Source of the DNA: G963675935 sp963823895
GTDB lineage: Bacteria > Planctomycetota > Planctomycetia > Pirellulales > Thermoguttaceae
Assembly: GCA_963823895.1 (NCBI GenBank)
Contig: CAWGNG010000034.1
Coordinates: 124,001-188,000, forward strand
DNA: 64,000 nucleotides
Direction: 5' to 3'
Shown here: positions 56,612-64,000 of the stretch, piece by piece
How the letters are laid out: each line of letters opens with the position of its first letter
How positions within the stretch are numbered: the stretch's first letter is position 1
The notes under the pieces: model-generated
Seen by the model: only the letters and a program-made list of their open reading frames with translations
What the model was told of the DNA's origin: nothing
Databases searched by the model: none
Translations under genes and position numbers: made by a program

Positions 56612-56866
56612 ATGGCAGAAGTCGAAATCGGCAAGGTCGTGCATTACTTCAGCAAGGCGGGCGTGGCGGCGATCCAGGTCACTCAAAATGTGCTCCGCGT
56701 CGGCGACACGATCCATGTCAAAGGCCACACCAGCGACTTCACGCAGAAGATCGACTCGATGCAGGTCGACAACCAGGCGGTATCCGAAGCGGCGGTGGGG
56801 CAAACGATCGGGCTACGGGTGAAGGAGCACGCCCGAGAACACGATCTCGTTTATAAGGTCGAGTAG
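56612..56866 (+). CDS. EF-Tu domain II-like small protein
   Basis: An 84-residue protein after GGGAGGG. The sequence (VEIGKVVHYFSKAGVAAIQV, LRVGDTIHVKGHTSDFTQKI, MQVDNQAVSEAAVGQTIGLR) follows the beta-barrel of elongation factor domain 2, without a GTPase domain. Such stand-alone proteins are annotated as translation elongation factor-like; their role is not established. Confidence 0.78.
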   Translation: MAEVEIGKVVHYFSKAGVAAIQVTQNVLRVGDTIHVKGHTSDFTQKIDSMQVDNQAVSEAAVGQTIGLRVKEHAREHDLVYKVE

Positions 56867-57270
56867 CGGCGGCGGCGAAGCCGCTGTGGCCAAATCGTTG
56901 TCGCGGAAATGCAGGCCAGCGATCCTAAAGTATTGTGGGATAATGGATAACATCTGTTTCCCCTTGAGCATCCGCCTCGGTGTAGATCCGGGCTAACTGA
57001 TGGATGGGTTTGAGCGGGGGTGACGGGTGTTTCTTGTCCGGATCGCCGGCTTCGGCACACCCGCTCCGCCACGGCGCGAGATAGCCATGCCGGGGGGCAC
57101 ATATTGCCCGCGGCACTTGCAGAAACTGGCAAGGGCGGTATATAATGGCCAGCATGTCGGGTTATGTGTGGCGGCTTGTTGGTCGCGTGACGGGCAAACG
57201 GCAATCTCACGCTTCGTGACCGTTCTGCGCGGCCGAAGGAGGCTCTGTTCTTTTCTTTAGGAGCGTCGTC
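56867..57270. other. Spacer before the secreted protease
   Basis: A 404-bp region. The only clear signal is a promoter at 57117-57146 (-35 TTGCAG, 18-bp spacer, -10 TATAAT), about 120 bp before the protease ATG. No gene or repeat was recognised in the rest. Confidence 0.5.
57117..57146 (+). promoter_or_regulatory. Sigma70-type promoter of the secreted protease gene
   Basis: -35 TTGCAG (57117-57122) and perfect -10 TATAAT (57141-57146) with an 18-bp spacer; predicted transcript leader about 118 nt. Confidence 0.55.
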
Positions 57271-58830
57271 ATGACGATTCGTCCAAGTCGGGTTCCCAGT
57301 CGATTGTTGGCCGCAACTTTGGCGGCAAGTCTGAGTCTGGTCTTTGCGGCAAACGCATGGGGCAACGACGCCGAACGCAAGGCGATGCTGGCCAAGGTCA
57401 ATAAATCCGTCGTCCAAGTCAGACATGAGCAATCACTTGGCAGCGGATTCGTCGTTTACGTCGATGGCGATAACGCTATTGCCGCCACAAACTTTCACGT
57501 CGTCGACGGGGCCAAGAAGATCACGATCTTCTTCCCGGCAACGGACCGCGAGATGAAGGATGCACACGAAGCGGACGGCTATATCGAGATTCAGCCGGAG
57601 AGAGACCTGGCCCTGGTCCATTTCAAGCTCCAAGGAAAGAAGGTCGTTCCCGTTCCCATCGCCAAGGAATTGCCCGAGCAAGGCGACACCGTCTATACGT
57701 TCGGTTCGCCCGTCGGTCAGCAGAACGTCATCGCTCCGGGAATGGTATCCAGCGTCCGAACTGGAAAGGAAGTCGCCGACCTGATGGATCGTTTGGGCAA
57801 GGGGGCGTATGAGAAGGGGATGCACTATACTCTGGACGCCAATTGGATTCAACACACCGCTGCGATGTCGCACGGCAACAGCGGTGGCCCGCTGATTAAT
57901 GAAAAGGGAGAGGCGGTTGGAATCAACACGATGAACTTCGCCCCCGAGGGTTCCGTCAATAGCGGGCAACAGTTGAACTATTCCATTTCCACCACGCATC
58001 TCGACAAATTGTTGCAGTCGGCCAACAAGACCGCCGTCAGGGCATGGTCGACTCTGCCGCCGCCCCGTTCGGATCACGGTTTGGCGATTCTCGGCGACAT
58101 CGGAAAAACCCTTGATGTCTGGAAGCAAATGAATAGGGCCTTAAATGCGCTGAATACGAAAGTTGCCGCCTGCGAGGAGAAGTTCAAGAAGATCCCTCAA
58201 GGCAATCCCGCGCGACCAATGCAGGGGTTAACCGGCCGAATGAAAAGGAAGGGGAAGATTTCAGAGGAGATGGCCGCCGCGTATAAGGAATATGCCGCGA
58301 AGGTGAGGGCGATTGACACGCTCAACGCCGATAGGCACGTGCTGAAAATCAAGATCAGTGAATCGGAACTCGCCCAAACCACCGCCAACAGCTACCATGA
58401 ACTGGCCATGCAAATGGCCAACCCGTCCGACCTCAACATCTCGGAGATCATGGAGATCAAGTTGTTCGAGTTGAAGGAAATCACAGAGAAGATGCGCACT
58501 GAACGGGAACTTCTGCGGGTCGAACTCACCCACACCTACGACAAGGAATTCCCCACGCTGGAAGAGACCGCCAACGAAACGGCGTCGGCGTCGACGGACA
58601 CGTCGAAGAAGAAGCACGACAGCGGCGCGGATGACGACAACTCGTCGGCCAGTCCCGGCCGCTCGGCGATGCGCACCTGGACCGATCGCAGCGGTAAGCA
58701 TCATATCAAGGCCAAGTTCCTGGGCATGGAAGACGGCAAGGTGAAGTTGGAAAAGCCCAACGGCGACGTTATTCGCATCCCGCCAACCTCGCTGAGCGAC
58801 GAGGACCGACAGTTCATTGGCGAAGAGTAA
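57271..58830 (+). CDS. Secreted trypsin-like serine protease with SHD1 tail
   Basis: A 519-residue exported protein (signal LLAATLAASLSLVFAANAWG). The protease domain carries the triad as ATNFHVVDG (His), ERDLALVHF (Asp) and MSHGNSGGPLINEKGEAVGI (Ser). No PDZ domain is seen. Residues 300-450 are helical and charged, probably coiled coil. The C-terminus (RTWTDRSGKHHIKAKFLGME, GKVKLEKPNGDVIRIPPTSL) is an SLA1-homology domain 1, a module frequent in planctomycete exported proteins. Its target is unknown. It converges with the M50 gene. Confidence 0.88.
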   Translation: MTIRPSRVPSRLLAATLAASLSLVFAANAWGNDAERKAMLAKVNKSVVQVRHEQSLGSGFVVYVDGDNAIAATNFHVVDGAKKITIFFPATDREMKDAHEADGYIEIQPERDLALVHFKLQGKKVVPVPIAKELPEQGDTVYTFGSPVGQQNVIAPGMVSSVRTGKEVADLMDRLGKGAYEKGMHYTLDANWIQHTAAMSHGNSGGPLINEKGEAVGINTMNFAPEGSVNSGQQLNYSISTTHLDKLLQSANKTAVRAWSTLPPPRSDHGLAILGDIGKTLDVWKQMNRALNALNTKVAACEEKFKKIPQGNPARPMQGLTGRMKRKGKISEEMAAAYKEYAAKVRAIDTLNADRHVLKIKISESELAQTTANSYHELAMQMANPSDLNISEIMEIKLFELKEITEKMRTERELLRVELTHTYDKEFPTLEETANETASASTDTSKKKHDSGADDDNSSASPGRSAMRTWTDRSGKHHIKAKFLGMEDGKVKLEKPNGDVIRIPPTSLSDEDRQFIGEE

Positions 58831-59764
58831 GATTCACCGCTTTGCCGGGCTCTCTTGACCGGGATGGCCATCCGCGCCTCGGCTTCTTGCCCGTGGCGGC
58901 CGTGATTTGCTCTTGAATCTCCAAGTACGCCGGCAGGGGATTGATCGCGATCGCCGCCGCGATGTCGGCTTGCGCTTGGGCAGGTTTCTTCAGACACAAG
59001 CGGGCGATCGCCCGACCGCTCAGCGCGTGGTCGTCGTGGGGGTCGATGGCCAGTGCTTGGCCGAAAGCCGCCTCCGCCTCTTCCCACCGCTGGCCGTTGA
59101 TCGCTCGTTGGCCGTTCTGCCGGTATTTCAAGAGCAATTCGAGGTCGGACGAAGGCATCAATCGCGTGACTTGATGCAGTGCGCCTTTGAGCAGCGGATC
59201 GAGCGTGTGGGTGCTAAAAAGAACGACCAAGACGACAAGGAAGAACATGCCGTTCTTCGCTTGAATCGCGGCCTTGGCTTTCGGCAGCACGCAGGGCCAT
59301 ATCTTCGAGCCGTCAAGCGGGGGGATCGGCAGTAAATTCAACGTCGCGAGCATGACGTTGATCAGCACGGCGCACTGGAGAAGCGCGAACGCCAACAATA
59401 CCGCCAACCGCCGCCATCCTTCATAATCGAATGGGTGCATGAAGAAATGCATCAGCGACAAACAGATCGCCGCCAAGAGGAAATTGGCCGCGGGGCCGGC
59501 CAGACTCGTCAGCAGGTAATCGCGGCGTGGATGCGCGAAATTGTAGAGATTGACCGGCACCGGCCGTCCCCAGCCGAAGGGCAGGAACAGGATCGCCAGC
59601 GTACCCAGCGGCGTCAGGTGCCGGAATGGGTTCAAGCTCACCCGCCCCTGCCGCCGCGAGAAATCGTCACCCAGCAGGCTTGCCGACCAGGCATGCGCGC
59701 ACTCGTGCAGCGTCAGGCCGATGACCAGCCCGGGCAAAAATACTATCGCCGTTGCCAAATTCAC
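58814..59764 (-). CDS. Site-2 protease family (M50) membrane metalloprotease with TPR tail
   Basis: GTG at 59764 follows GGAGGAG and overlaps the stop of the upstream gene; 316 residues. HEXXH appears as LTLHECAHAW near residue 20, and the second zinc-ligand motif is NLLPIPPLDGSKIW, within about six helices. A short TPR region (RWEEAEAAFGQALAIDPHDD) ends the protein. It probably cleaves membrane proteins within the bilayer. Its 3' end overlaps the convergent protease gene by 17 bp. Confidence 0.87.
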   Translation of the reverse strand: MNLATAIVFLPGLVIGLTLHECAHAWSASLLGDDFSRRQGRVSLNPFRHLTPLGTLAILFLPFGWGRPVPVNLYNFAHPRRDYLLTSLAGPAANFLLAAICLSLMHFFMHPFDYEGWRRLAVLLAFALLQCAVLINVMLATLNLLPIPPLDGSKIWPCVLPKAKAAIQAKNGMFFLVVLVVLFSTHTLDPLLKGALHQVTRLMPSSDLELLLKYRQNGQRAINGQRWEEAEAAFGQALAIDPHDDHALSGRAIARLCLKKPAQAQADIAAAIAINPLPAYLEIQEQITAATGKKPRRGWPSRSREPGKAVNLTLRQ

Positions 59765-60549
59765 GCGGTCTCCTCCTGCTGCTGACGGAATCTGCGCGCC
59801 CTGTCGGCCAATGCCGGGTCGATTTGCTCCAGGGCTAGCAGGGCCTGTTCCGCTTCCGCGGCCGCGCCGACGGCGCTGAACGCGTCGACCTGAAGCGATA
59901 GTGCCTCCGCTGGCGAAACGCCGATCTTCGCCAGGGCTTCGGCAAGATCCCGATGCCGGCCCTCTCGCCAATCCAATGCCCAAAGCGCGGCCGCGGCGAT
60001 CGGATGATTCTTGATGCTCCACAGGTGCCGTGCTCGTCGCTCAACCTCCGTCCATTCGCGGCGGCACATGGCCATCGAAAGCTGCGTCGATAGCAACAGA
60101 TCGGAAGCCTCGGGCGGCAGGTCGCGGCGCGATGCAAAGCGGCCGACCAATTCGTCAATCGCGGCTTGGTCGCCGCACGTCATTACCACGGCGAACTCTA
60201 GCAGGTCGAGCAAACCCCTTGGATCGTCGCCCAACTGCCGGCCTCTGGCGACCAACTGTCGGGCCAGGTCGACGTTCCCCTGGCCGACCGCCAGCAGCCC
60301 GGCGAACGCGGCGATTTGCGGTCGCGGCCGCCGACCAAGCCAGTCCAGGGCCGTGGCAAGCACCGTCTCGACGCGCTGAGTCCGCTTACGATTGGCCAGC
60401 GCCGCGTTGGCGACGTAGCCGTCGCCGCCGATCCACCATGCCGTCTGCAACAACGGCACGGCCAGCGGCAGTTTCAGCAGCGAGGCCAACTGGCCCGCCC
60501 ACAACACCGGCAGCGAAACCACCCACGCCGCAAATCGAACGAGAAACAT
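59761..60549 (-). CDS. Membrane-anchored TPR-like protein
   Basis: A 262-residue protein starting at 60549 in a TGATG overlap with nadE. One or two N-terminal helices (VRFAAWVVSLPVLWAGQLAS) precede a helical-repeat region (RPQIAAFAGLLAVGQGNVDL, HRDLAEALAKIGVSPAEALS, AAEAEQALLALEQIDPALAD). No specific family recognised. Coupling to the M50 gene suggests a joint function. Confidence 0.65.
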   Translation of the reverse strand: MFLVRFAAWVVSLPVLWAGQLASLLKLPLAVPLLQTAWWIGGDGYVANAALANRKRTQRVETVLATALDWLGRRPRPQIAAFAGLLAVGQGNVDLARQLVARGRQLGDDPRGLLDLLEFAVVMTCGDQAAIDELVGRFASRRDLPPEASDLLLSTQLSMAMCRREWTEVERRARHLWSIKNHPIAAAALWALDWREGRHRDLAEALAKIGVSPAEALSLQVDAFSAVGAAAEAEQALLALEQIDPALADRARRFRQQQEETA

Positions 60550-61388
60550 CAAGTCCCCCAATCTCTGGCGTAGCGAAAGTCGCGATCCATCGTGCGGTGC
60601 GAGAGCTTGGCGATCACCGGCATCCGCCGCTTGTAGTGATTGCGGCGAATAATCGTGGTCACACGATCGACGAACTCGGCCGCGAAGCCGGCTTGCAGCA
60701 GTTCCGCCCGACGCCAGCGGCGATCGACCAGCAGCACCAACAGCCGATCGACCTCGGCGTAGGAGAAGCCCAACTCGCCCGCGTCGGTTTGCCCCACCCA
60801 CAGGTCGCCGGTGGGCTCCTTCGCCAAGATCGGTTCGGGCACGCCCAGGTGCGCCGCCAAATCGTAGAGTTGCGTCTTGTAGAGATCGCCGATCGGGTTG
60901 ATGGCCGAGGCCATGTCGCCGAACTGTGTCCCGTAACCTAAGAGCAATTCGCTCTTGTTGCTTGTACCCGCCACCAACCCGCCAAACGCCGCGCTCTGGT
61001 CGTAGAGCACGGTCATTCGCTCGCGGGCGCACTTGTTCGCCAGGCGAAGTTGCGAGGCGTCGGGAAACTGCGAGAAATAGGCGTCGATCTGGGCCGCGAT
61101 CGGCACGTTGACGGCGCCAACGCCCAACCGCTCGATCACCGCCTGGCTGTCGCGGCGCGTGGCCTCGCTCGACGTTGTGTAGGGCATCGTGACGGCCAGC
61201 ACGTTTTGCGGCCCAAGCGCGCGGGCGCAAAGAAAGGTAACCACGCTGGAATCGATGCCGCCGGAGAGCCCCACGACGACGCGTTGGAACCCCGCGCGGT
61301 GAATTTCCGCGGCGATGAAGCGGCAGAGAATCTCCGCAACCAGTTCGGCGTTGATCTTCAGCAGGTTCTCGCTCAATTCATTGTTCAT
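60549..61388 (-). CDS. nadE: NAD+ synthase
   Basis: A 279-residue ATP-pyrophosphatase that converts deamido-NAD to NAD. The P-loop SGGIDSSVV lies at residues 42-50; TMPYTTSSEATRRDSQAVIE, LVAGTSNKSELLLGYGTQFG, DMASAINPIGDLYKTQLYDL and ILAKEPTGDLWVGQTDAGEL are typical. There is no glutaminase domain; the adjacent upstream gene supplies an amidase, overlapping by 11 bp. Confidence 0.94.
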   Translation of the reverse strand: MNNELSENLLKINAELVAEILCRFIAAEIHRAGFQRVVVGLSGGIDSSVVTFLCARALGPQNVLAVTMPYTTSSEATRRDSQAVIERLGVGAVNVPIAAQIDAYFSQFPDASQLRLANKCARERMTVLYDQSAAFGGLVAGTSNKSELLLGYGTQFGDMASAINPIGDLYKTQLYDLAAHLGVPEPILAKEPTGDLWVGQTDAGELGFSYAEVDRLLVLLVDRRWRRAELLQAGFAAEFVDRVTTIIRRNHYKRRMPVIAKLSHRTMDRDFRYARDWGT

Positions 61389-62277
61389 AACGCCGCCGCT
61401 TGATGCGATGGAACTCCTCGATGGTCAGCAGCAGCCGCTCGTCGCGGGCAAGCGGGCTGATGAGCCGCTGCCGACGCAGCTCGCCCGGGTCGAATGCGGC
61501 CAACGCCAGCGCCGGATCGAGCATCGCCGCCTGGGCGATCGTGCGGCCGTCGGGCCCGACCGCCATGCTCCCACCCCAGAAGCAGAGCCCATCCTCGAAT
61601 CCCACCCGGTTCACCACCACCACGGCCGCGCCGAGCATCTGGGCGAAGGCGGTCGCAAGTTGCTCGTAGGTCTCCGCAGTGCGGACTTTGGGCCCATCCA
61701 CTCCCCGCGCTGGCGAGTTGGCGACGCACAGCAGCAGATCGACCTCTTCGGCCTGCATGATCGCGGCGGCCGAGAGGTGCCAAAAGTCCTCGCAGATCAG
61801 GATTCCAACGCGGCCGAAGCGGGCCGTGTCGAACGCCATCAGCCGTTCTCCGGCGGCAAAATACCGCTGCTCGTCGAATAGCCCGTAGGTCGGCAGATAG
61901 ACCTTGCGATGGACGTGGATCACCTGGCCGCCCTCGGCCCAGAGCGCGGCGTTGTGAAAGCGGTGATGCGGCGACTCTTCGATGAACCCGACAACCAACG
62001 ACATCGGTCCGGCGGCGTCGATCAATTGCCGAATCTCGGGCCCCGCCGGCGAGATCGCCAGATCGGGCACCATGTCGCGGACGAAATAGCCCGTCAGCGA
62101 TAGTTCCGGAAAAACGACCAGGTCGGCGTGCTGCCGCCGCGCAGCCTCGATCTGCTCGACGTGGAGGGTGAGATTGTGCGGCACGTCGCCCAGCTTTGGC
62201 GCGATCTGAGCCATCGCCACCCGCAGCACGCCGGGATGCCCGCTCAGAGCCGATGCTTCATCCGCGGCCGGTGACAT
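61378..62277 (-). CDS. Nitrilase-fold amidase, probable glutaminase partner of NadE
   Basis: A 299-residue C-N hydrolase with the Glu-Lys-Cys triad: VVFPELSLTGY (Glu58), VHRKVYLPTYG (Lys125) and ILICEDFWHLSAAA (Cys162). The segment matches the glutaminase domain of fused glutamine-dependent NAD synthetases. It sits between aspS (stop adjacent) and nadE (11-bp overlap). The first ~17 residues may be untranslated, as a later start is possible. Confidence 0.85.
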   Translation of the reverse strand: MSPAADEASALSGHPGVLRVAMAQIAPKLGDVPHNLTLHVEQIEAARRQHADLVVFPELSLTGYFVRDMVPDLAISPAGPEIRQLIDAAGPMSLVVGFIEESPHHRFHNAALWAEGGQVIHVHRKVYLPTYGLFDEQRYFAAGERLMAFDTARFGRVGILICEDFWHLSAAAIMQAEEVDLLLCVANSPARGVDGPKVRTAETYEQLATAFAQMLGAAVVVVNRVGFEDGLCFWGGSMAVGPDGRTIAQAAMLDPALALAAFDPGELRRQRLISPLARDERLLLTIEEFHRIKRRRYEQ

Positions 62278-64000
62278 CTATTTCAGTTCTCCTGCGGCGG
62301 TCTTGATGCCCAGTTCACGGAGTTGTTTCGCATCGACCATGCCCGGCGCGCCGGTCATCAGATCGGTTGCCCGCTGGGTCTTCGGAAAGGCGATCACGTC
62401 GCGGATGTTGTCCAGCCCGCCGAAGAGCATCACCAGCCGGTCGATGCCGAGCGCGATTCCGCCGTGCGGCGGGGCGCCGAACTGTAAGGCGTCCAAGAGA
62501 AACCCGAATCGCTCACGTGCGGTCGGCTCGTCGATGCCCAGCAGGCGGAATACCTCCTGCTGGAGCTTTTGATCGTGGATACGGATCGTGCCGCCTCCCG
62601 CTTCATAACCGTTGATTACCAGGTCGTACGCCTGGGCCCGGCATTTCTGCGGATCGGTGCTAAGCAACTCGCGGTCTTGCACTCGCGGCGACGTAAAGGG
62701 ATGGTGCATCGCCGTCCAGCAATTCTCTTCCATGTCGAGCGCGAACATCGGAAACTCGACGATCCAGGAGAAGTTCATCGTCGCCGGGTCGTAGAGTTTC
62801 AACTCCGCCCCCAGCCGTTTCCGCAAGGCATAGAGCGTCTTGCAGGTCACCTCGAACTTGTCGGCCGCAAGCAGCAGGAAGTCGCCCGGTGCGGCGTCCA
62901 TGCGTTGGCCGATGCGGGCCAGCAGTTCGGGGCTGAAGTTCTTGGCGATCGGCGATGCCAGCCGGCCGTCCCCCTCGACCTTGAACCACGCCAGCCCCTT
63001 CGCGCCGAAATTCTCGACGACGAAAGCCGTCAGTTCGTCGATGCCCTTGCGCGAGTAGCGATCGGCGGCCCCTTTGGCGTTGATGCCGCGCACGCGGCCG
63101 CCAGCGTCGGCAACGCCGCGGAACACCTGGAACTCCGACTCCTTCGCCAGATCGGTGATGTCGACGAGTTCCATGCCGAACCGAAGATCGGGGGCATCGT
63201 GGCCGAACCGCTCCATTGCCTCGTCGTAGGTCTTCCGCGGCAGCGGCAGCGGCACGTCCAGGCCGAGGATCTCGTTGGCCAGCCGCGCCGTCAGACCCTC
63301 GATCACCCCCATGATGTCGTCGGCGGTGATGAACGACATTTCCAGGTCGAGCTGCGTAAACTCCGGCTGCCGATCCGCCCGCAAGTCCTCGTCGCGGAAG
63401 CAGCGGGCCACCTGGACGTAGCGGTCGTAGCCGGCGACCATCAGAATCTGCTTGTAAAGCTGCGGCGACTGCGGCAGGGCGTAAAACGTCCCCGGCTGAA
63501 CCCGACTCGGCACCAAGTAGTCGCGGGCCCCCTCCGGCGTGCTCCGGCCGAGCATCGGCGTCTCGACGTCGACGAACCCCAGGGCGTCGCAGTAGTCGCG
63601 CATGATTTTGATCATGCGGTTTCGCAGCAGAATCGTGCGTTGCATTTCCGGCCGGCGCAGGTCAACGTAGCGATACTTCAGGCGAAGATCCTCGCCGGGC
63701 AGTTCCTTCCCGGTCGGTTGGAACGGCGGCGTGAGACTGCGGTTGAGGATTTCGAGGTGGGCCGCCCGAAGCTCGATCTGGCCGGTACTGAGCTTGGGAT
63801 TGACGGTCCCCTCGGGCCGCGGAGCGACCTTTCCCCGCACCAGCGCCACAAACTCCGATCGCAGCGATTTTGCCGCCTGGAGCGTTGCGTCGCCCCCTTC
63901 CGGGGCAAAAACCACCTGCGTCTTGCCGTAGCGGTCGCGGAGATCGATAAACAACACGCCGCTGTGGTCGCGATAAGTGTCAACCCAACCGCAGAGCGTA
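62278..64000 (-). CDS. aspS: Aspartate-tRNA ligase, N-terminus outside the window
   Basis: Partial: 574 residues to the window edge, whose first visible residues (CGWVDTYRDHSGVLFIDLRD) belong to the anticodon-binding OB fold. Class II motifs: motif 2 FRDEDLRADRQPEFTQLDLE and motif 3 GGIALGIDRLVMLFGG. The large inserted GAD domain marks the bacterial type. It attaches aspartate (possibly also to tRNA-Asn) to tRNA. Its stop abuts the amidase start, so the five-gene run looks like one transcript. Confidence 0.95.
   Translation of the reverse strand, partial: TLCGWVDTYRDHSGVLFIDLRDRYGKTQVVFAPEGGDATLQAAKSLRSEFVALVRGKVAPRPEGTVNPKLSTGQIELRAAHLEILNRSLTPPFQPTGKELPGEDLRLKYRYVDLRRPEMQRTILLRNRMIKIMRDYCDALGFVDVETPMLGRSTPEGARDYLVPSRVQPGTFYALPQSPQLYKQILMVAGYDRYVQVARCFRDEDLRADRQPEFTQLDLEMSFITADDIMGVIEGLTARLANEILGLDVPLPLPRKTYDEAMERFGHDAPDLRFGMELVDITDLAKESEFQVFRGVADAGGRVRGINAKGAADRYSRKGIDELTAFVVENFGAKGLAWFKVEGDGRLASPIAKNFSPELLARIGQRMDAAPGDFLLLAADKFEVTCKTLYALRKRLGAELKLYDPATMNFSWIVEFPMFALDMEENCWTAMHHPFTSPRVQDRELLSTDPQKCRAQAYDLVINGYEAGGGTIRIHDQKLQQEVFRLLGIDEPTARERFGFLLDALQFGAPPHGGIALGIDRLVMLFGGLDNIRDVIAFPKTQRATDLMTGAPGMVDAKQLRELGIKTAAGELK

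Noticed and set aside
56851..57432. Minus-strand open frame between the EF-like gene and the protease
   Set aside because: No ribosome site or motif, overlaps both neighbours' ends, and the plus-strand promoter runs through it.

Overview
The window is a GC-rich bacterial chromosome fragment that looks planctomycetal (Pirellula-like). The evidence is a secreted sulfatase, a 3-keto-disaccharide hydrolase-type (DUF1080) protein, an SHD1-tailed secreted protease, a vitamin B12-dependent ribonucleotide reductase, zinc-ribbon/DUF2007 membrane proteins, ECF-sigma/anti-sigma-like pairs, giant Pro-rich secreted proteins and many interspersed palindromic repeats. This is judged from protein sequence only; no search was run.

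Layout. 1-6.5 kb (minus strand): a flagellar export/basal-body operon transcribed right to left, lone HATPase kinase-fliF-fliG-fliH-fliI-fliJ-fliN-fliO-fliP (fliP runs off the left edge). 6.9-8.4 kb: two small membrane/zinc-ribbon genes. 8.56-10.25 kb: a decayed ISKra4-like element. 10.4-15.8 kb: lipoprotein cyclophilin, a secreted unknown, a mini zinc ribbon, aroA, a PfkB sugar kinase and a secreted unknown. 15.89-17.21 kb: an IS630-like element with a broken transposase. 17.3-24.7 kb: a second zinc-ribbon/DUF2007 protein, a 1217-aa Pro-rich secreted protein, and an ECF sigma factor with a coupled membrane protein. 24.9-31.9 kb: sugar isomerase/epimerase, orphan rpsR, an RND pump with its adaptor, and a DUF1080 protein. 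32-38.9 kb: a fused ResB-CcsA cytochrome c assembly protein and nrdJ preceded by a pair of NrdR boxes. 39-45.3 kb: a repeat-rich spacer, then two large proteins sharing an unrecognised C-terminal domain, one of them an LRR-TPR-X-polysaccharide-export fusion. 45.4-55 kb: sulfatase, then carbamoyltransferase-SxtJ-like-DUF5989 small protein, facing two tandem SGNH-hydrolase/TPR paralogs. 55-64 kb: PilT-like ATPase, EF-Tu-domain-II-like protein, trypsin-like protease with SHD1, then a minus-strand overlapping operon aspS-amidase-nadE-TPR-M50 protease.

Two themes run through the window. First, at least ten unrelated palindromic repeat families share one architecture (two self-complementary hairpins placed as inverted copies). 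Members lie in spacers and also in frame inside fliG, nrdJ, ccsBA, the sulfatase and the Pro-rich protein. Second, single-base frameshifts break fliG, ccsBA, both SGNH-TPR genes and both transposases; several lie in short homopolymers, so assembly error competes with real decay as the explanation.

The most novel-looking item is the pair of genes at 39.9-45.3 kb with the shared unknown domain X.
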